From NCBI RefSeq assembly GCF_035594125.1, contig NC_087158.1, positions 9,273,678-9,337,677 on the forward strand: a stretch of 64,000 nucleotides of DNA, read 5' to 3'. Both the position numbers and the translations under genes were made by a program. This document shows positions 12,011-25,728 of the stretch, in pieces. The stretch's first letter is position 1, and each line of letters opens with the position of its first letter. The notes under the pieces are model-generated. The model saw only the letters and a list, made by a program, of their open reading frames with translations. It was not told the origin of the DNA and did no database searches. The DNA is from Scylla paramamosain (taxonomy: Eukaryota > Arthropoda > Malacostraca > Decapoda > Portunidae).

Positions 12011-13026
12011 TGGCGCAGTTTCTTCAGGGGTTAATGGAGGAAGGCATGGGTGGCGTACAGACGCCCACGGGAACCGTTAGCCCAGCAGACGCAGCCATGT
12101 GGTCTTCAGCGCCGTCATACCGCGCCATGCGGCGCACACGAAGCCCTGACCCCACACCAGCCACCGGGCAGCAGCTTTGGCCAGCAAACTTGCAGCGGCG
12201 CCCACCACCTCCTCCACCCGGACCAGGGGGAGCGACCGCGGGCATGTCACCAGTTGCGTTTGAGGCGTGGGCCACCAGCATTGAAGACTACGGCAGCATC
12301 TGCGGCTGGGTGCCACCGATGGCAGCACCCTATGTGCGCCTCCTTTGCAACACAGAGGTGCAGCAGCGCATCGACGCGCGCCTGGGCAAGCACGAATTCA
12401 GGCAGCTCTCAACCACGGATGCAATTGACATAGTAAGAAGCGTAGTGATTGGCCCACGCTGTGTAATTGGAGCGTGGGCAGAGTTCTTCTCACTGGTACA
12501 AGCACCGAGTGACAGCGTGTGTGCGTACATCTCTCAGTGCTGCGCCAAAGCAAACGAGTGCGGCTTCCGGTGTCCCGAGTGCCAGTGTCCCTTGGATGAG
12601 TACATGCTCAGCAAGAAAATAGTGATGGGGCTACGTGACCGCAGCATGAAAGCAGAGGTGCTGTGAGGCCTCCCACGCCTCGAGTCATTCAGTGATGTGG
12701 TCCGCGCGTGTGAAGTTATTGAGGCGGCGGAAAAGGCTAGTGAGCGGCCCCCTAGTGACATAGCCGGGGCTATGGACTCACACCCTGCCGAGGTGGCGGC
12801 AGCGGGTCCAGCGCGCTGGTCTGGGAGGCAAGGAAAAGCTCGCCAGGAGGGGGCACGGCAAGGACGCAGGCGGTGCTCAGCGTGCGGAGACTCTGAGTGC
12901 TGTGGTGGGCGGCAGTGCAAGGCATTTGCAGCAACATGTCGTTGCTGTGGCCAGAAGGGGCACTTCTGGCGCCTGTGCCGGGCCCTCACCCCTCAGGGCA
13001 GTGCCCGCCCTGCCCAACACTCGAAC
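12010..13026 (+). pseudogene. Gypsy gag, interrupted by one TGA
   Basis: Gag polyprotein. The ATG at 12010 overlaps the last LTR base (MAQFLQGL); the frame is also open upstream through the LTR. A Pro-rich stretch near residue 60 is followed by a capsid-like region. The frame is broken by a single TGA at 12664-12666, after which it continues unchanged (LPRLESFSDVV). The nucleocapsid has a Cys-rich stretch (CSACGDSECC) and a CCHC knuckle, CRCCGQKGHFWRLC. The frame stays open to 13371, overlapping the pol frame from 12902; the gag end given here is approximate. One nonsense mutation is the only clear lesion. Confidence 0.85.
12011..12028 (+). promoter_or_regulatory. Putative primer-binding site
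   Basis: Directly after the LTR: 'tggcgcagtttcttcagg'. TGG start complementary to a tRNA CCA end. The matching tRNA was not identified. Confidence 0.55.
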
Positions 13027-16000
13027 CTCCCCCCCAACTTTCGGAGCAGTGATTGTTGGAGGAGTGGAGACTACGGCGTTGCTGTCCGTGGTAATCAGTT
13101 GCTCCCAGACCCGCGCCACTTGTTCCTACACAGCAGTTGCAGACACCGGGGCACAAGTGTCTGTAGCGGGCCGCCTACTGTTGGGGGACCTCAGCATATC
13201 CCAACGTCAGCTCCAGGTTACACCCATGGCAGTCACCCACGTTGCCGGGGACAGCATGCGCCTCCTGGGGACCATCACATGTCAAGTCTCCGTGGGGACT
13301 GCCTCCACCACGGAATGCATCTACATAGCGGAAGGTGTGCAGCAACTCTACTTGTCGCTCAAGGCATGTAAGGCCCTTCACCTGGTCCATCACACCTTCC
13401 CGCGCCCCCTAGCGCTCACTAGTGTGTGCGCTATCAAGGCTGCAGACACCCCACAAGTACCACTTCGCCCGGAATCGCCGCCCCACGAGCTTGTTGAGGA
13501 AAATGTTGACCGCCTTGAGAAATGGTTCCTAGAGCACTTCGGGCGCACGGTTTTTGCCATGGGATGCATGCCACTACCTGAGATGAAGGGCCCACCTCAC
13601 CACATCCACTTACGACCTGACGCATGCCCTCATGCTGTCCATGTCCCTGCCACAGTCCCGCTCCACTTCTTTGACGAGGTACGACGTCAGCTGGATGATG
13701 ACGTGGACAAAGGGATCATCGAAGCGGTACCTGCAGGCGAACCTACCGAGTGGTGCTCTAGAATGGTGGTGGTGCCAAAAAAGGACGGCAGACCCCTTCG
13801 CATGGTCGACTTTCAGCGCCTCAACCGCGCAAGCCTCAGGGAGACACATCACACTAGACCGCCCTTCAACCTCGTCTCTAGCATGCCCAAGCATGCATTT
13901 AAGACAGTTGCTGACGCCTACTCAGGATACCACCAGGTTCCCCTCGACGAGGAAAGTCGCAAGCTCACAACATTCATCACTCCTTGGGGACGATACAGGT
14001 ACTGCCGCACCCCCATGGGCCACTGTGCGTCACAGGATGCTTTTACTAAACGCTTTGATGACACCATCACTGACGTGCCCAGGAAGCTAAAGTGCGTGGA
14101 CGACACCCTACTCCACGACAGCAGTGTCAGCGATGCTTTCTGGCATACATATGACTTCCTCCAGAGGTGCATGGAGAGTGGTGTCACCCTGCGGCCCGAC
14201 AAGTTCCACTTCTGCAGGAGGAGCGTTACCTTTGCCGGCTACCTTCTGGGCTGGGAAGGGTACCAACCGAGCCGCGACCTCGTCAACAGCATAACTGATT
14301 TCAAGATGCCCGCACAGCCCACCTTGACTGATGTGCGGTCATGGTTCGGCCTAGTCAACCAAGTTGCACCCTTCTTGGCAGTTGCCCCTGTCATGGAACC
14401 CTTCAGGGAACTACTCAAGAAGCCAGGTGGGAAGGTAGTGTACTGGGACAAGCAATTGGAAGCCCTTGTCACCTCGGCAAAAGACACCATTGGGAGACTG
14501 GCAGGTGAGGGACTGCACTTCTACGATGTATCACGCCCCACAGCAGTCCTCACTGACTACAGCCGACAAGGTATTGGCTTCGTTATCTTACAGCAGTACT
14601 GTGAGTGTGTCTCCGAGAAGTCACCACTGTGCTGCCCCGGCGGGTGGAAGCTGGTGCTCTGTGGCAGCCGACATCTCACAGCAGCTGAGAAGAACTACAG
14701 CACTCTCGAGGGAGAGGCACTCGCCATCGCCTGGTCTCTGAAGAAGGCACGCCTCTTCCTCCTCGGCTGCAAGAACCTCACGTTCGTCACAGACCACAAG
14801 GCCCTCACAAGAATTTTTGGGGACAAGGAGCTCAAGGACATAGCCAATCCCCGGCTTCTCAACCTGAAAGAGAAGACGCTAATGTTCACCTTCCGCATCA
14901 AGTACCTGAAGGGCGACACCAACTGTGCGGCAGATGCCTTGTCGCGCTACCCGATCCTGTCAGGTGAACCAGAAAGGTCGGACGAAGACGAGGAAGAGCT
15001 GGTATGCGCAGCCATGACGGCAGCTACAGTCACAGCAGCTGAAGATGAGATGGGGCATGTCATAGACCTTCGTCAAGTGGAAGAAGAAGCCGAACAGGAC
15101 GAGGAGTACCGCCTCTTGAGGGAATGTGTGGCCAATGACGGGTGGGCTGAGCGCAAGGACTGGGAGCCGCCTGCCCTCCGCCTGTACTTCAGGATGCGGC
15201 GCCACCTGTCCTCCCAAGGGAGCATGGTCCTGTACACCTGTGACAAGAAACACCCGCGACTAGTCGTGCCTGCAGCCCTCAGGCGCACAGTCCTGGCCAA
15301 CCTGAACGCGGGGCACCAGGGCAGGGACTTCATGCTACGCAGGGCGAGGCAGTCAGTCTACTGGCCAGGGATTGACGCGGAGGTGGAGCAGAAGAGGCGC
15401 CAATGTGCAGTATGCGACACACACGCCCCCTCCAGCCCCGCAGAGAGCCTGATGCCCACCCCACCCCCGCTATATCCATTCCAACAAGTAGTGGCAGACT
15501 TATTTCAACTGGATGGCCACACCTATATCACCTTTGCCGACAGGCTCTTGGGATGGCTCGAGGTAGAGCACCTGTCAGGCGATGCCACCAGCGCACGTCT
15601 GATAGCAATCTTTCGATGGTGGTTCAGGCGCTTTGGCATCCCAGAGGAGCTGTTGTGTGACGGAGGAACAAACCTTACTAGCCAGGAATCCAGGAGCTTC
15701 TTCAACACCTGGTGTGTACGCCTGAGGATCTCATCCGCACACTATCCCCAGTCCAACAGCCGAGCAGAGGCGGCAGTCAAGTGTGCGAAGAGGCTACTAC
15801 GTGGCAACACTGCCCGGAATGGCTCCCTGGACACCGACGCTGCTGCAAGGGCAATCATGCAGTATCTCAACACCCCCCCGCAGGGCTCTGAAGCCTCCCC
15901 AGCCCAGCTGCTCACAGGACGTCAGCTGCGGGATGCCATACCTGTCGACACATCTCTCTATGAAGTGAGCGAGCGGTGGGCTTGGCTTCTACGGGAACGC

Positions 16001-16375
16001 GAACGGGCCTTGGTCCGCTCTGGGGACAATGCAGCCTCTCGGCACAACCAGTCAGCCCACAACCTTGAGCCCCTTACACCTGGCCAACGGACTCACATCC
16101 AGAACCCCAGCAGTGGAAGCTGGGATCGCGCAGGTACTGTACTGGAGACTACAGCACCCAGACAGTACCTGGTGTGGCTGGACAGCAGCGGGCGCGCCAC
16201 CATCAGGAACAGGCGCCACCTACGGCCGCTCACGCGCGAACCGCACACTCAGGCAAGCGACGACGGGGCAGCTGCAACACCTGACCCCACCCTGCCTACT
16301 CAAAGAAGGCCCCAGCGCTCCAGACGGGCGCCACGTCACCTCTACGACTACGTATTAGGGGACACCACCCCTTAA
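12902..16375 (+). CDS. pol: Gypsy pol polyprotein (protease, RT, RNase H, integrase)
   Basis: Open frame of 1157 codons, +1 relative to gag, so expression needs a frameshift in the overlap; the first ATG is only the frame's first Met. Protease: ADTGAQ, DTG at residues 81-83. RT: VVVPKKDGRPLRMV, SGYHQVPL and the catalytic CVDD at about 398-401, with Cys where Tyr or Phe is usual. RNase H: TDYS near 551 (usually TDAS), then FVTDHKAL and AADALSRYP. Integrase: zinc-binding part with QCAVC, although one of the two usual His appears to be Asn (NLNAGHQG). The catalytic triad is D866, D920, E956, giving the standard D,D-35-E spacing. No stop or frameshift inside pol. No chromodomain or env was seen. 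Confidence 0.93.
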   Translation: MVGGSARHLQQHVVAVARRGTSGACAGPSPLRAVPALPNTRTSPPTFGAVIVGGVETTALLSVVISCSQTRATCSYTAVADTGAQVSVAGRLLLGDLSISQRQLQVTPMAVTHVAGDSMRLLGTITCQVSVGTASTTECIYIAEGVQQLYLSLKACKALHLVHHTFPRPLALTSVCAIKAADTPQVPLRPESPPHELVEENVDRLEKWFLEHFGRTVFAMGCMPLPEMKGPPHHIHLRPDACPHAVHVPATVPLHFFDEVRRQLDDDVDKGIIEAVPAGEPTEWCSRMVVVPKKDGRPLRMVDFQRLNRASLRETHHTRPPFNLVSSMPKHAFKTVADAYSGYHQVPLDEESRKLTTFITPWGRYRYCRTPMGHCASQDAFTKRFDDTITDVPRKLKCVDDTLLHDSSVSDAFWHTYDFLQRCMESGVTLRPDKFHFCRRSVTFAGYLLGWEGYQPSRDLVNSITDFKMPAQPTLTDVRSWFGLVNQVAPFLAVAPVMEPFRELLKKPGGKVVYWDKQLEALVTSAKDTIGRLAGEGLHFYDVSRPTAVLTDYSRQGIGFVILQQYCECVSEKSPLCCPGGWKLVLCGSRHLTAAEKNYSTLEGEALAIAWSLKKARLFLLGCKNLTFVTDHKALTRIFGDKELKDIANPRLLNLKEKTLMFTFRIKYLKGDTNCAADALSRYPILSGEPERSDEDEEELVCAAMTAATVTAAEDEMGHVIDLRQVEEEAEQDEEYRLLRECVANDGWAERKDWEPPALRLYFRMRRHLSSQGSMVLYTCDKKHPRLVVPAALRRTVLANLNAGHQGRDFMLRRARQSVYWPGIDAEVEQKRRQCAVCDTHAPSSPAESLMPTPPPLYPFQQVVADLFQLDGHTYITFADRLLGWLEVEHLSGDATSARLIAIFRWWFRRFGIPEELLCDGGTNLTSQESRSFFNTWCVRLRISSAHYPQSNSRAEAAVKCAKRLLRGNTARNGSLDTDAAARAIMQYLNTPPQGSEASPAQLLTGRQLRDAIPVDTSLYEVSERWAWLLRERERALVRSGDNAASRHNQSAHNLEPLTPGQRTHIQNPSSGSWDRAGTVLETTAPRQYLVWLDSSGRATIRNRRHLRPLTREPHTQASDDGAAATPDPTLPTQRRPQRSRRAPRHLYDYVLGDTTP

Positions 16376-16537
16376 GTGGCACTGTGAATGTCGCACGCCC
16401 ATAGTGTTTTGCCATTGACGGATCACATTGTGTTTATTTATTTCTCACCCCCCATGTGCTTGTAACCCTTGGTCTGATTCATTTGAAGTATTTTCTGTTT
16501 TTGCCATTACACCACCCACTTTGGGCTTCCTGTGTAA

Positions 16538-16549
16538 TTGGGGGGGGAG
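16538..16549 (+). promoter_or_regulatory. Polypurine tract of gypsy element
   Basis: G-rich purine run ending 'gggggggag' immediately before the 3' LTR; expected site of plus-strand priming. Confidence 0.75.
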
Positions 16550-16720
16550 TGTGGGGGTGTGTGGCAACACTCAACTTCCGGCCGTATCACGGCGCGTGGG
16601 GGCTAGTGTTTACTCAGCCGGGACGGAGACAGGTTGTCCCGTACCCTCTCTGTACATGGATACTTACCTTCAATAAACCTCGCCACACTTCTCCTGCCTT
16701 TCCCTACTCCAGCCCCGACA
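16550..16720 (+). repeat. 3' LTR of gypsy element
   Basis: 171 bases, begins TGTGGGGG and ends CCCCGACA; AATAAA present near 16671. It is followed by the duplicated target CTTAT. Confidence 0.93.
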
Positions 16721-17029
16721 CTTATGAACAAACTTTATTACCCCTGTAGTCTCTCATAGTCACTGCTGACGCCATATGGCAGGTACACATTTACATCTCA
16801 CAACAGGATTGGTACACAGGATACAAGCAAATATTGAAGTTTTTAAATGCAAAATATTGGGATCTAATAATGATCTAAATGCATGTGAGAGACTTCAAAT
16901 GTCAGGTGAAATCCTTCAATTCATATTCATAACTTAAGTCTGCTCATTTATCTTTTTTTTTTCATTTCAATGTCTGCCAAAAATGGGTGCGTCTTATGAG
17001 CCCATGTGTCTTATGAGCCATCAAATATG

Positions 17030-17698
<669 letters not shown>

Positions 17699-17732
17699 TG
17701 TATATATATATATATATGCACACATACATACA

Positions 17733-17898
17733 CAGTAAAACCTCCCTAAACCAAACCTGAGTAAGTCAAATATCAGATAACCTGGATGCCCTTATCATCC
17801 TCCTCAACCAGTCTGCTCAGCTCCACTCCATTCCCAAGGTCACCAAAACCACCAGCCAACATCTTTGACTCAGACTCTGAGTGATAAGCAAAAGTACA
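17733..17898. mobile_element. Inverted partial copy of the preceding pogo-like MITE
   Basis: Inverted, diverged copy of 17533-17698. With the 34-base TA/CA spacer it makes a 166-bp-armed palindrome. It ends abruptly before a jockey-like tail. Confidence 0.85.
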
Positions 17899-17910
17899 CT
17901 TTCTTTGTAT

Positions 17911-18383
17911 TCAAAATTTTTGTTGCCTTTGGTTAGTGGCCCTCTTACATGGAACACACACTCTTACCACTCTTTTAGACAGGGTAGAATCAAAAGCTTT
18001 TTGTCTTATCAAGTCCTCTCCTCTAATTGACCATCTCCACCCTCTTTCTCATCACCACAGTATTGCATCTCTTGCTATCTTCTACTGCTACTTTCATGCT
18101 AACTGCTCTTTTGATCTTGCTAACTGCATACCTCCCCTCCTCCTGCAGCCTTGATGCACAAGACTTTCTTTGTTCTTTCATTCCTATTCTGTCCAACTCT
18201 CTGTCCTCTCTGTCCACCTCTCAGCCATTCATTCCTTTCTCTGGTAAACTCTGGGACTTGCTGCTTCCATATTTCCTCTTTCCTATGTCTTGAACTCTTT
18301 CAAGGAGGTGGTTTCAAGTCTTTTTTTTTTTTTTTACTCTATCTGAGATCTCTATGGGAACTGGCATTAAGTGGGACTTTTTT
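17911..18383 (+). mobile_element. Two jockey-like LINE fragments, head to tail
   Basis: 17911-17950 is the family's extreme 3' signature (ttgttgcctttggttagtgg). It is followed directly, from about 17951, by a 5'-truncated internal segment (LDRVESKAF, FYCYFHANCSFDLANC). That segment runs to a second 3' end near 18383. Both are decayed. Confidence 0.75.
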
Positions 18384-18392
18384 GTATTCGAA

Positions 18393-18482
<90 letters not shown>
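18393..18482. repeat. (GT)n microsatellite
   Basis: About 45 units, abutting the 3' end of the minus-strand LINE that follows. Confidence 0.96.
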
Positions 18483-18484
<2 letters not shown>

Positions 18485-19694
18485 TTGTTTACCTAGTTGT
18501 ATTTACCTAGTTGTGGTTTATGGAAGGGGAGTAATCTTATAGTATCCTGTCTCTATATCTACCCAGTTTGGTCTTAAAAGCATGGACTGTTATGGCATTG
18601 ACAACATCTTCACTGAGTTCATTCCATTTGTTCACACTTCTGTGAGAAAAACTATACTTCTTGATGTCTTCTACAGTTAACTTTCTTCAGCTTCTTACGG
18701 TGTCCCCTTGTACTCTGTGTGTCTAAAGTTATAAAACCTTCTTTGTCCACATTTTCCATACCATTTATCATTCTATAGATGTTTATTAAATCCCCCCCTC
18801 TCTCTCTCTCCTGTTTTCAAGGGGAGGAATTTCCATCATTCTTAATGTCTCTTCATAGGTCGACTTACTCAACTCCAGAACCATATTTGTGACTGCTCTT
18901 TGTACTTTTTCCAATTTTATAATATTCCTCTATATATGAGACCACACCACTGCCACATATTCCAATCTTGGTCTTATCATGGAAATCAATAACTTTTTTA
19001 TCATTCCTTCATCTAAATACGAGAATGCCATTCTTACTCTTTTTAACATATTCATCATCTCTCTGGTAATTTTATCAATGTGTCTGTCTGCAGTCAAATT
19101 TTCAGTAACTGTTACTCCCAAATTCACTTCTTATTTTGATTTCTGTATCTTCACACCAATATCCATGATATTGTATTCTTTTCTTACTCTTACCAAACTC
19201 CATTACTTTACATTTACTTAAACTGAATTCCATTTGCCAAGATTTACCCCATCTACTTATCTTATTTAAATCATCTTGAAATACCGTAGTCATTTACATT
19301 TTCTACCCTTTTTATAAGCTTAGCATCATCTGCAGATAAATTCATATAACTGTTTATTTCTCCATTTATGTCATTCACATATATTACAAACATTATTGGT
19401 CCCAACACTAACCCCTGTGGGACACCACTAGTTACTTTCAGCCAAGATGAATTGGGGTCTTGTATTACTGTTCTCATCTCTCTATCATCCAGATAATCCT
19501 CCATCCACTCAAGCAGTGTTCCTCCAATTTTTTCATAATTTTTTATCTTCCATAGCAATCTTCAGTGTGGTACTTTGTCAAACACTTCCTTCAAGTCTAA
19601 GTAGACACCATCCACCCATCCGTTTCTCTCTTGCACAATATCGATTACTCTTGAATAAAAGTCTTCAAAGTCTTTCCAGTCCACGGCAATAAAA
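18483..19694 (-). mobile_element. CR1/L2-group LINE (same family as 37276-46612), internally deleted
   Basis: Minus strand. The 3' end 'acctagttgtatttacctag' lies against the (GT)n tract. RT pieces: LEWMEDYLDDREMRTVIQD, SGVPQGLVLGPIMF (19271-19558), WQMEFSLSKCKVMEFGKSKK and RPRLEYVAVVWSH. The catalytic motif reads SADDAK instead of FADDTK. At about 19661 the RT joins directly to the DWKDFED linker, which lies more than 1 kb upstream in longer copies; this is an internal deletion. Confidence 0.85.
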
Positions 19695-19719
19695 TGTGTG
19701 TGTGTGTGTGTGTGTGTGT
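19695..19719. repeat. (TG)n microsatellite
   Basis: About 12 units between two minus-strand LINE fragments, abutting the 3' end of the second. Confidence 0.93.
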
Positions 19720-20148
19720 TTACCTAGTTGTATTTACTTGTCACATACGAGAGAGGAGCTAAGCTCGTACTGTCCCGTCTCCATAACTGTTTTTATCCAA
19801 CTTTTCCTTAAAGTCATGATTATTTGTAGCACACACCACTTCCCTTCCATGCCTCTATGCTTCTATGAGGGAAGCTAAACTTCTTTATGTCTCTTCTGCA
19901 GGTGTTACTTTTAGTTTTCTTCTATGTCCTTTTGTTTCTCTTTCGTTCACTATAAAGAGATGTTCCCTATCTAGTTTTTCCATCCCACTCAGCAATCTGT
20001 ACTATGCAATCAAGTCATCTCTCTCTCTCATCTCTTTTCCAAGGTTGAAGAGTTGCATTCTAGCTAGCTGCTCCTCATATGACAAATCTTGCAATTCTGT
20101 TATCATCTTTGTTGCTGCTCTCTGTATTCCTTCCAACTTTCTTATGTG
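19720..20148 (-). mobile_element. CR1/L2-group LINE, 3' fragment
   Basis: Minus-strand C-terminal part of an RT ORF, RKLEGIQRAATKMITEL then YEEQLARMQLFNLGKEM, followed by a 3' end 'cctagttgtatttac' against (TG)n. Truncated on its 5' side at another (GT)n tract. Confidence 0.8.
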
Positions 20149-22251
<2,103 letters not shown>

Positions 22252-22351
22252 TTGTCTTCCAAGTCATTTTCTACTAAGGATGTGGTACGATTCCAAACAA
22301 AGGCCAATTCAAGATCAGGGCTCTCCTTTACCTTTTCAGCAAGATACTTTC
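22252..22351 (-). CDS. ASPDH: Host exon: aspartate dehydrogenase domain-containing protein (Rossmann-fold exon)
   Basis: Internal 100-base exon, minus strand. The acceptor is 'ttgaccaacag' and the donor 'gtaagtaac'. The reading is two bases finishing a Gly codon, 32 codons, then AA carried to the next exon, where G completes Lys. Key block: LELAFVWNR, which in ASPDH-type proteins follows the N-terminal GYGxLG nucleotide-binding loop. The split Gly at the start is where that loop would end. Phase, splice signals and protein order all agree with the exon at 4006-4090. The exon with the loop itself was looked for at higher coordinates and not found. Expected product: an NAD(P)-dependent, cytosolic aspartate dehydrogenase-like enzyme, by family inference. 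Confidence 0.82.
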
Positions 22352-24120
<1,769 letters not shown>

Positions 24121-24650
24121 TCCTATTTTGTCTTGAATGCTACTGCAGGATGATGCAGTTCAGTCGCAGAGGACCTAAGTAATTAGCTGCGTAGTAAACT
24201 TTACTCCCTCCCTAGGTCCTGACAAGACCTGTCACCCAGGAGGCAGTAAATGATACTACTCAGCTTCAGGATATAACACTCTGTTGGGCAGTGAGAGGAC
24301 TGTCACAGTGGGTGGAAGCCCAATGGGGTATTATACCTCAATCATATACATGTTATCATGTGTTAACTGTTTTTCCTAGAAGTGGTTGTCGACCTCTGCA
24401 GCTGTGGGTGTTAAGTGTTGTTTGGAGTATTTTCCTTGTCTGTGGGTAGCTAAAACAGACTGATGACCTCAAATTAATGTGACCTGGAGTTACGATTGTC
24501 ATGAAAAGGGTTCAGGAGTCACAAGGGACCCTGTACACCCATATTTGAGCCCTGCACTGAGTCTACGTAGGAAGTGGTTCAGTGAAGCTAGTCCAGGTGC
24601 AGCAGCTTAGTGAAGGGGCTGGGAATTGTGGTTGTGACAGCATATACCAA
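24121..24650. repeat. Dispersed repeat, possible solo LTR (copy 1)
   Basis: Diverged copy of 54388-54948 in the same orientation. Shared landmarks: 'gctactgca', 'tgtgggtgg/agct.aaacag', 'gccctgcac', 'gaagctag.ccag' and the end 'ttgtggttgtgaca'. Read on the minus strand it starts TGTCACAACC, an LTR-like start. The copy near 54.4 kb lies just past a BEL/Pao protease, so a BEL/Pao LTR is possible but unproven. Confidence 0.55.
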
Positions 24651-25728
24651 AAAAGTGGAAAAAATGCAGAGAAATATGAAAAAAAAACAACTTTTTTTCA
24701 GGTTGACCCTGTACAACCTCCCCATTTTTTTTTTTTTTTTTTTTCATAATCTGTATTGTTGGAGCTAGGAAGCCTCACCAGAACTGTTTGGCAATTATGA
24801 TACCCATTACACTCTCTGGTAACAACTTACACATACCTCCCATGAATAACCCTTGTGTGTGCTGACTGGGGGATAGTGCATCCTGCAGATTCTACTCACT
24901 GTACCATGTATGAGCTAGTGAGTCTTACCATAAAAGGAGGAACCACCATACTTACAAATACTAATTCAATGTCTTAATATTGTCATCATTTTAAGTCTTC
25001 AAAATGGTGGAACACAGTACTTACAGTCTTAGGTACAAATCTGAAGTCCTTAAGTCTTAGTGCAAAGTCACTCTTGAAGTGGTATAGCAGTAAACATGGC
25101 CTAGCAATTGATGGACTCCATCCGCATTGCCAGTGATAGCAACAGACTTTTTATGACAGGTAAGATGTCATGAATGAATTGGATGACTGGGAGCTAGTGA
25201 AGCTGTACTGACTTGACCATACTAAGATTATCTTTGTGAGTGATCTAGTGCAAAATTGAAAAAAAACAACTAAAAGAAATAAGACCCAGTCTTATGCAAT
25301 ACAAATTCTCATTACTTTACAGCAAAGGGAGGTCCTGTTTTATTAGTATCTATTATATGTGAAACTAATGATACAAGATCTGTAAATTAGTGATCATTTT
25401 CTTTATACAACAACAAAAATCTGATAATAAAAGCTTCAGTCTAAGGAGAGTAAAACTGAAAACTTTAAAACGGCAGTAGACACCTACCGAAACGATAATT
25501 ACTCCCAGTGAGGTCTAAAGCACTGTTCAGGGGGTGCTGTGAACTTATCATTAAACCCAGCTGTGACCTCACTGAACGTTTCTCTTTGTGTCTCACAACA
25601 CAAGGGGGCAGTCACAGCCTGCCCTCTAAAGACAACTCTCTTCCTCCACACAAAACTACAAGCACCTAATAACACACACACCCTTCACTCAAAAATTTCA
25701 AAATCATCATGGTGACTCCTACACACCT
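24651..25728. other. No feature recognised
   Basis: Contains a T run at 24726-24744. No gene or element was identified. Confidence 0.5.

Larger units (their letters stand above)
11848..16720 (+). mobile_element. Nearly intact Ty3/gypsy LTR retrotransposon
   Basis: Complete 4.87-kb element: 5' LTR, primer-binding site, gag, pol, polypurine tract and 3' LTR. It is flanked by the 5-bp target duplication CTTAT (11843-11847 and 16721-16725). The LTRs differ by about four substitutions and one 8-base gap, so insertion is fairly recent. The coding region is much richer in GC than its surroundings. Pol order is protease, RT, RNase H, integrase, as in Ty3/gypsy. The Cys-rich zinc knuckle and protein style suggest the Mag-like side of the group; that placement is tentative. 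Confidence 0.95.
11390..17029. mobile_element. TIR transposon (CCATATTTG family) interrupted by a gypsy element
   Basis: The left end 'catatttgatggctcataag' (11390) and the right end (inverse, to 17029) are inverted copies of about 24 bases. TA-rich sequence lies outside both. Removing the gypsy insertion leaves roughly 0.76 kb with no transposase, so it is non-autonomous. Related ends occur at 20889, 32739/33690 and 37157/50522, defining a dispersed family with motif 'GGCTCATAAGACGC'. Its superfamily is not certain; TA duplication suggests a Tc1/mariner-type element. Confidence 0.75.

Noticed and set aside
12024..12989. Minus-strand open frames opposite gypsy gag, and similar frames opposite pol
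   Set aside because: Shadow frames caused by high GC content; no domain and inconsistent with the plus-strand element.
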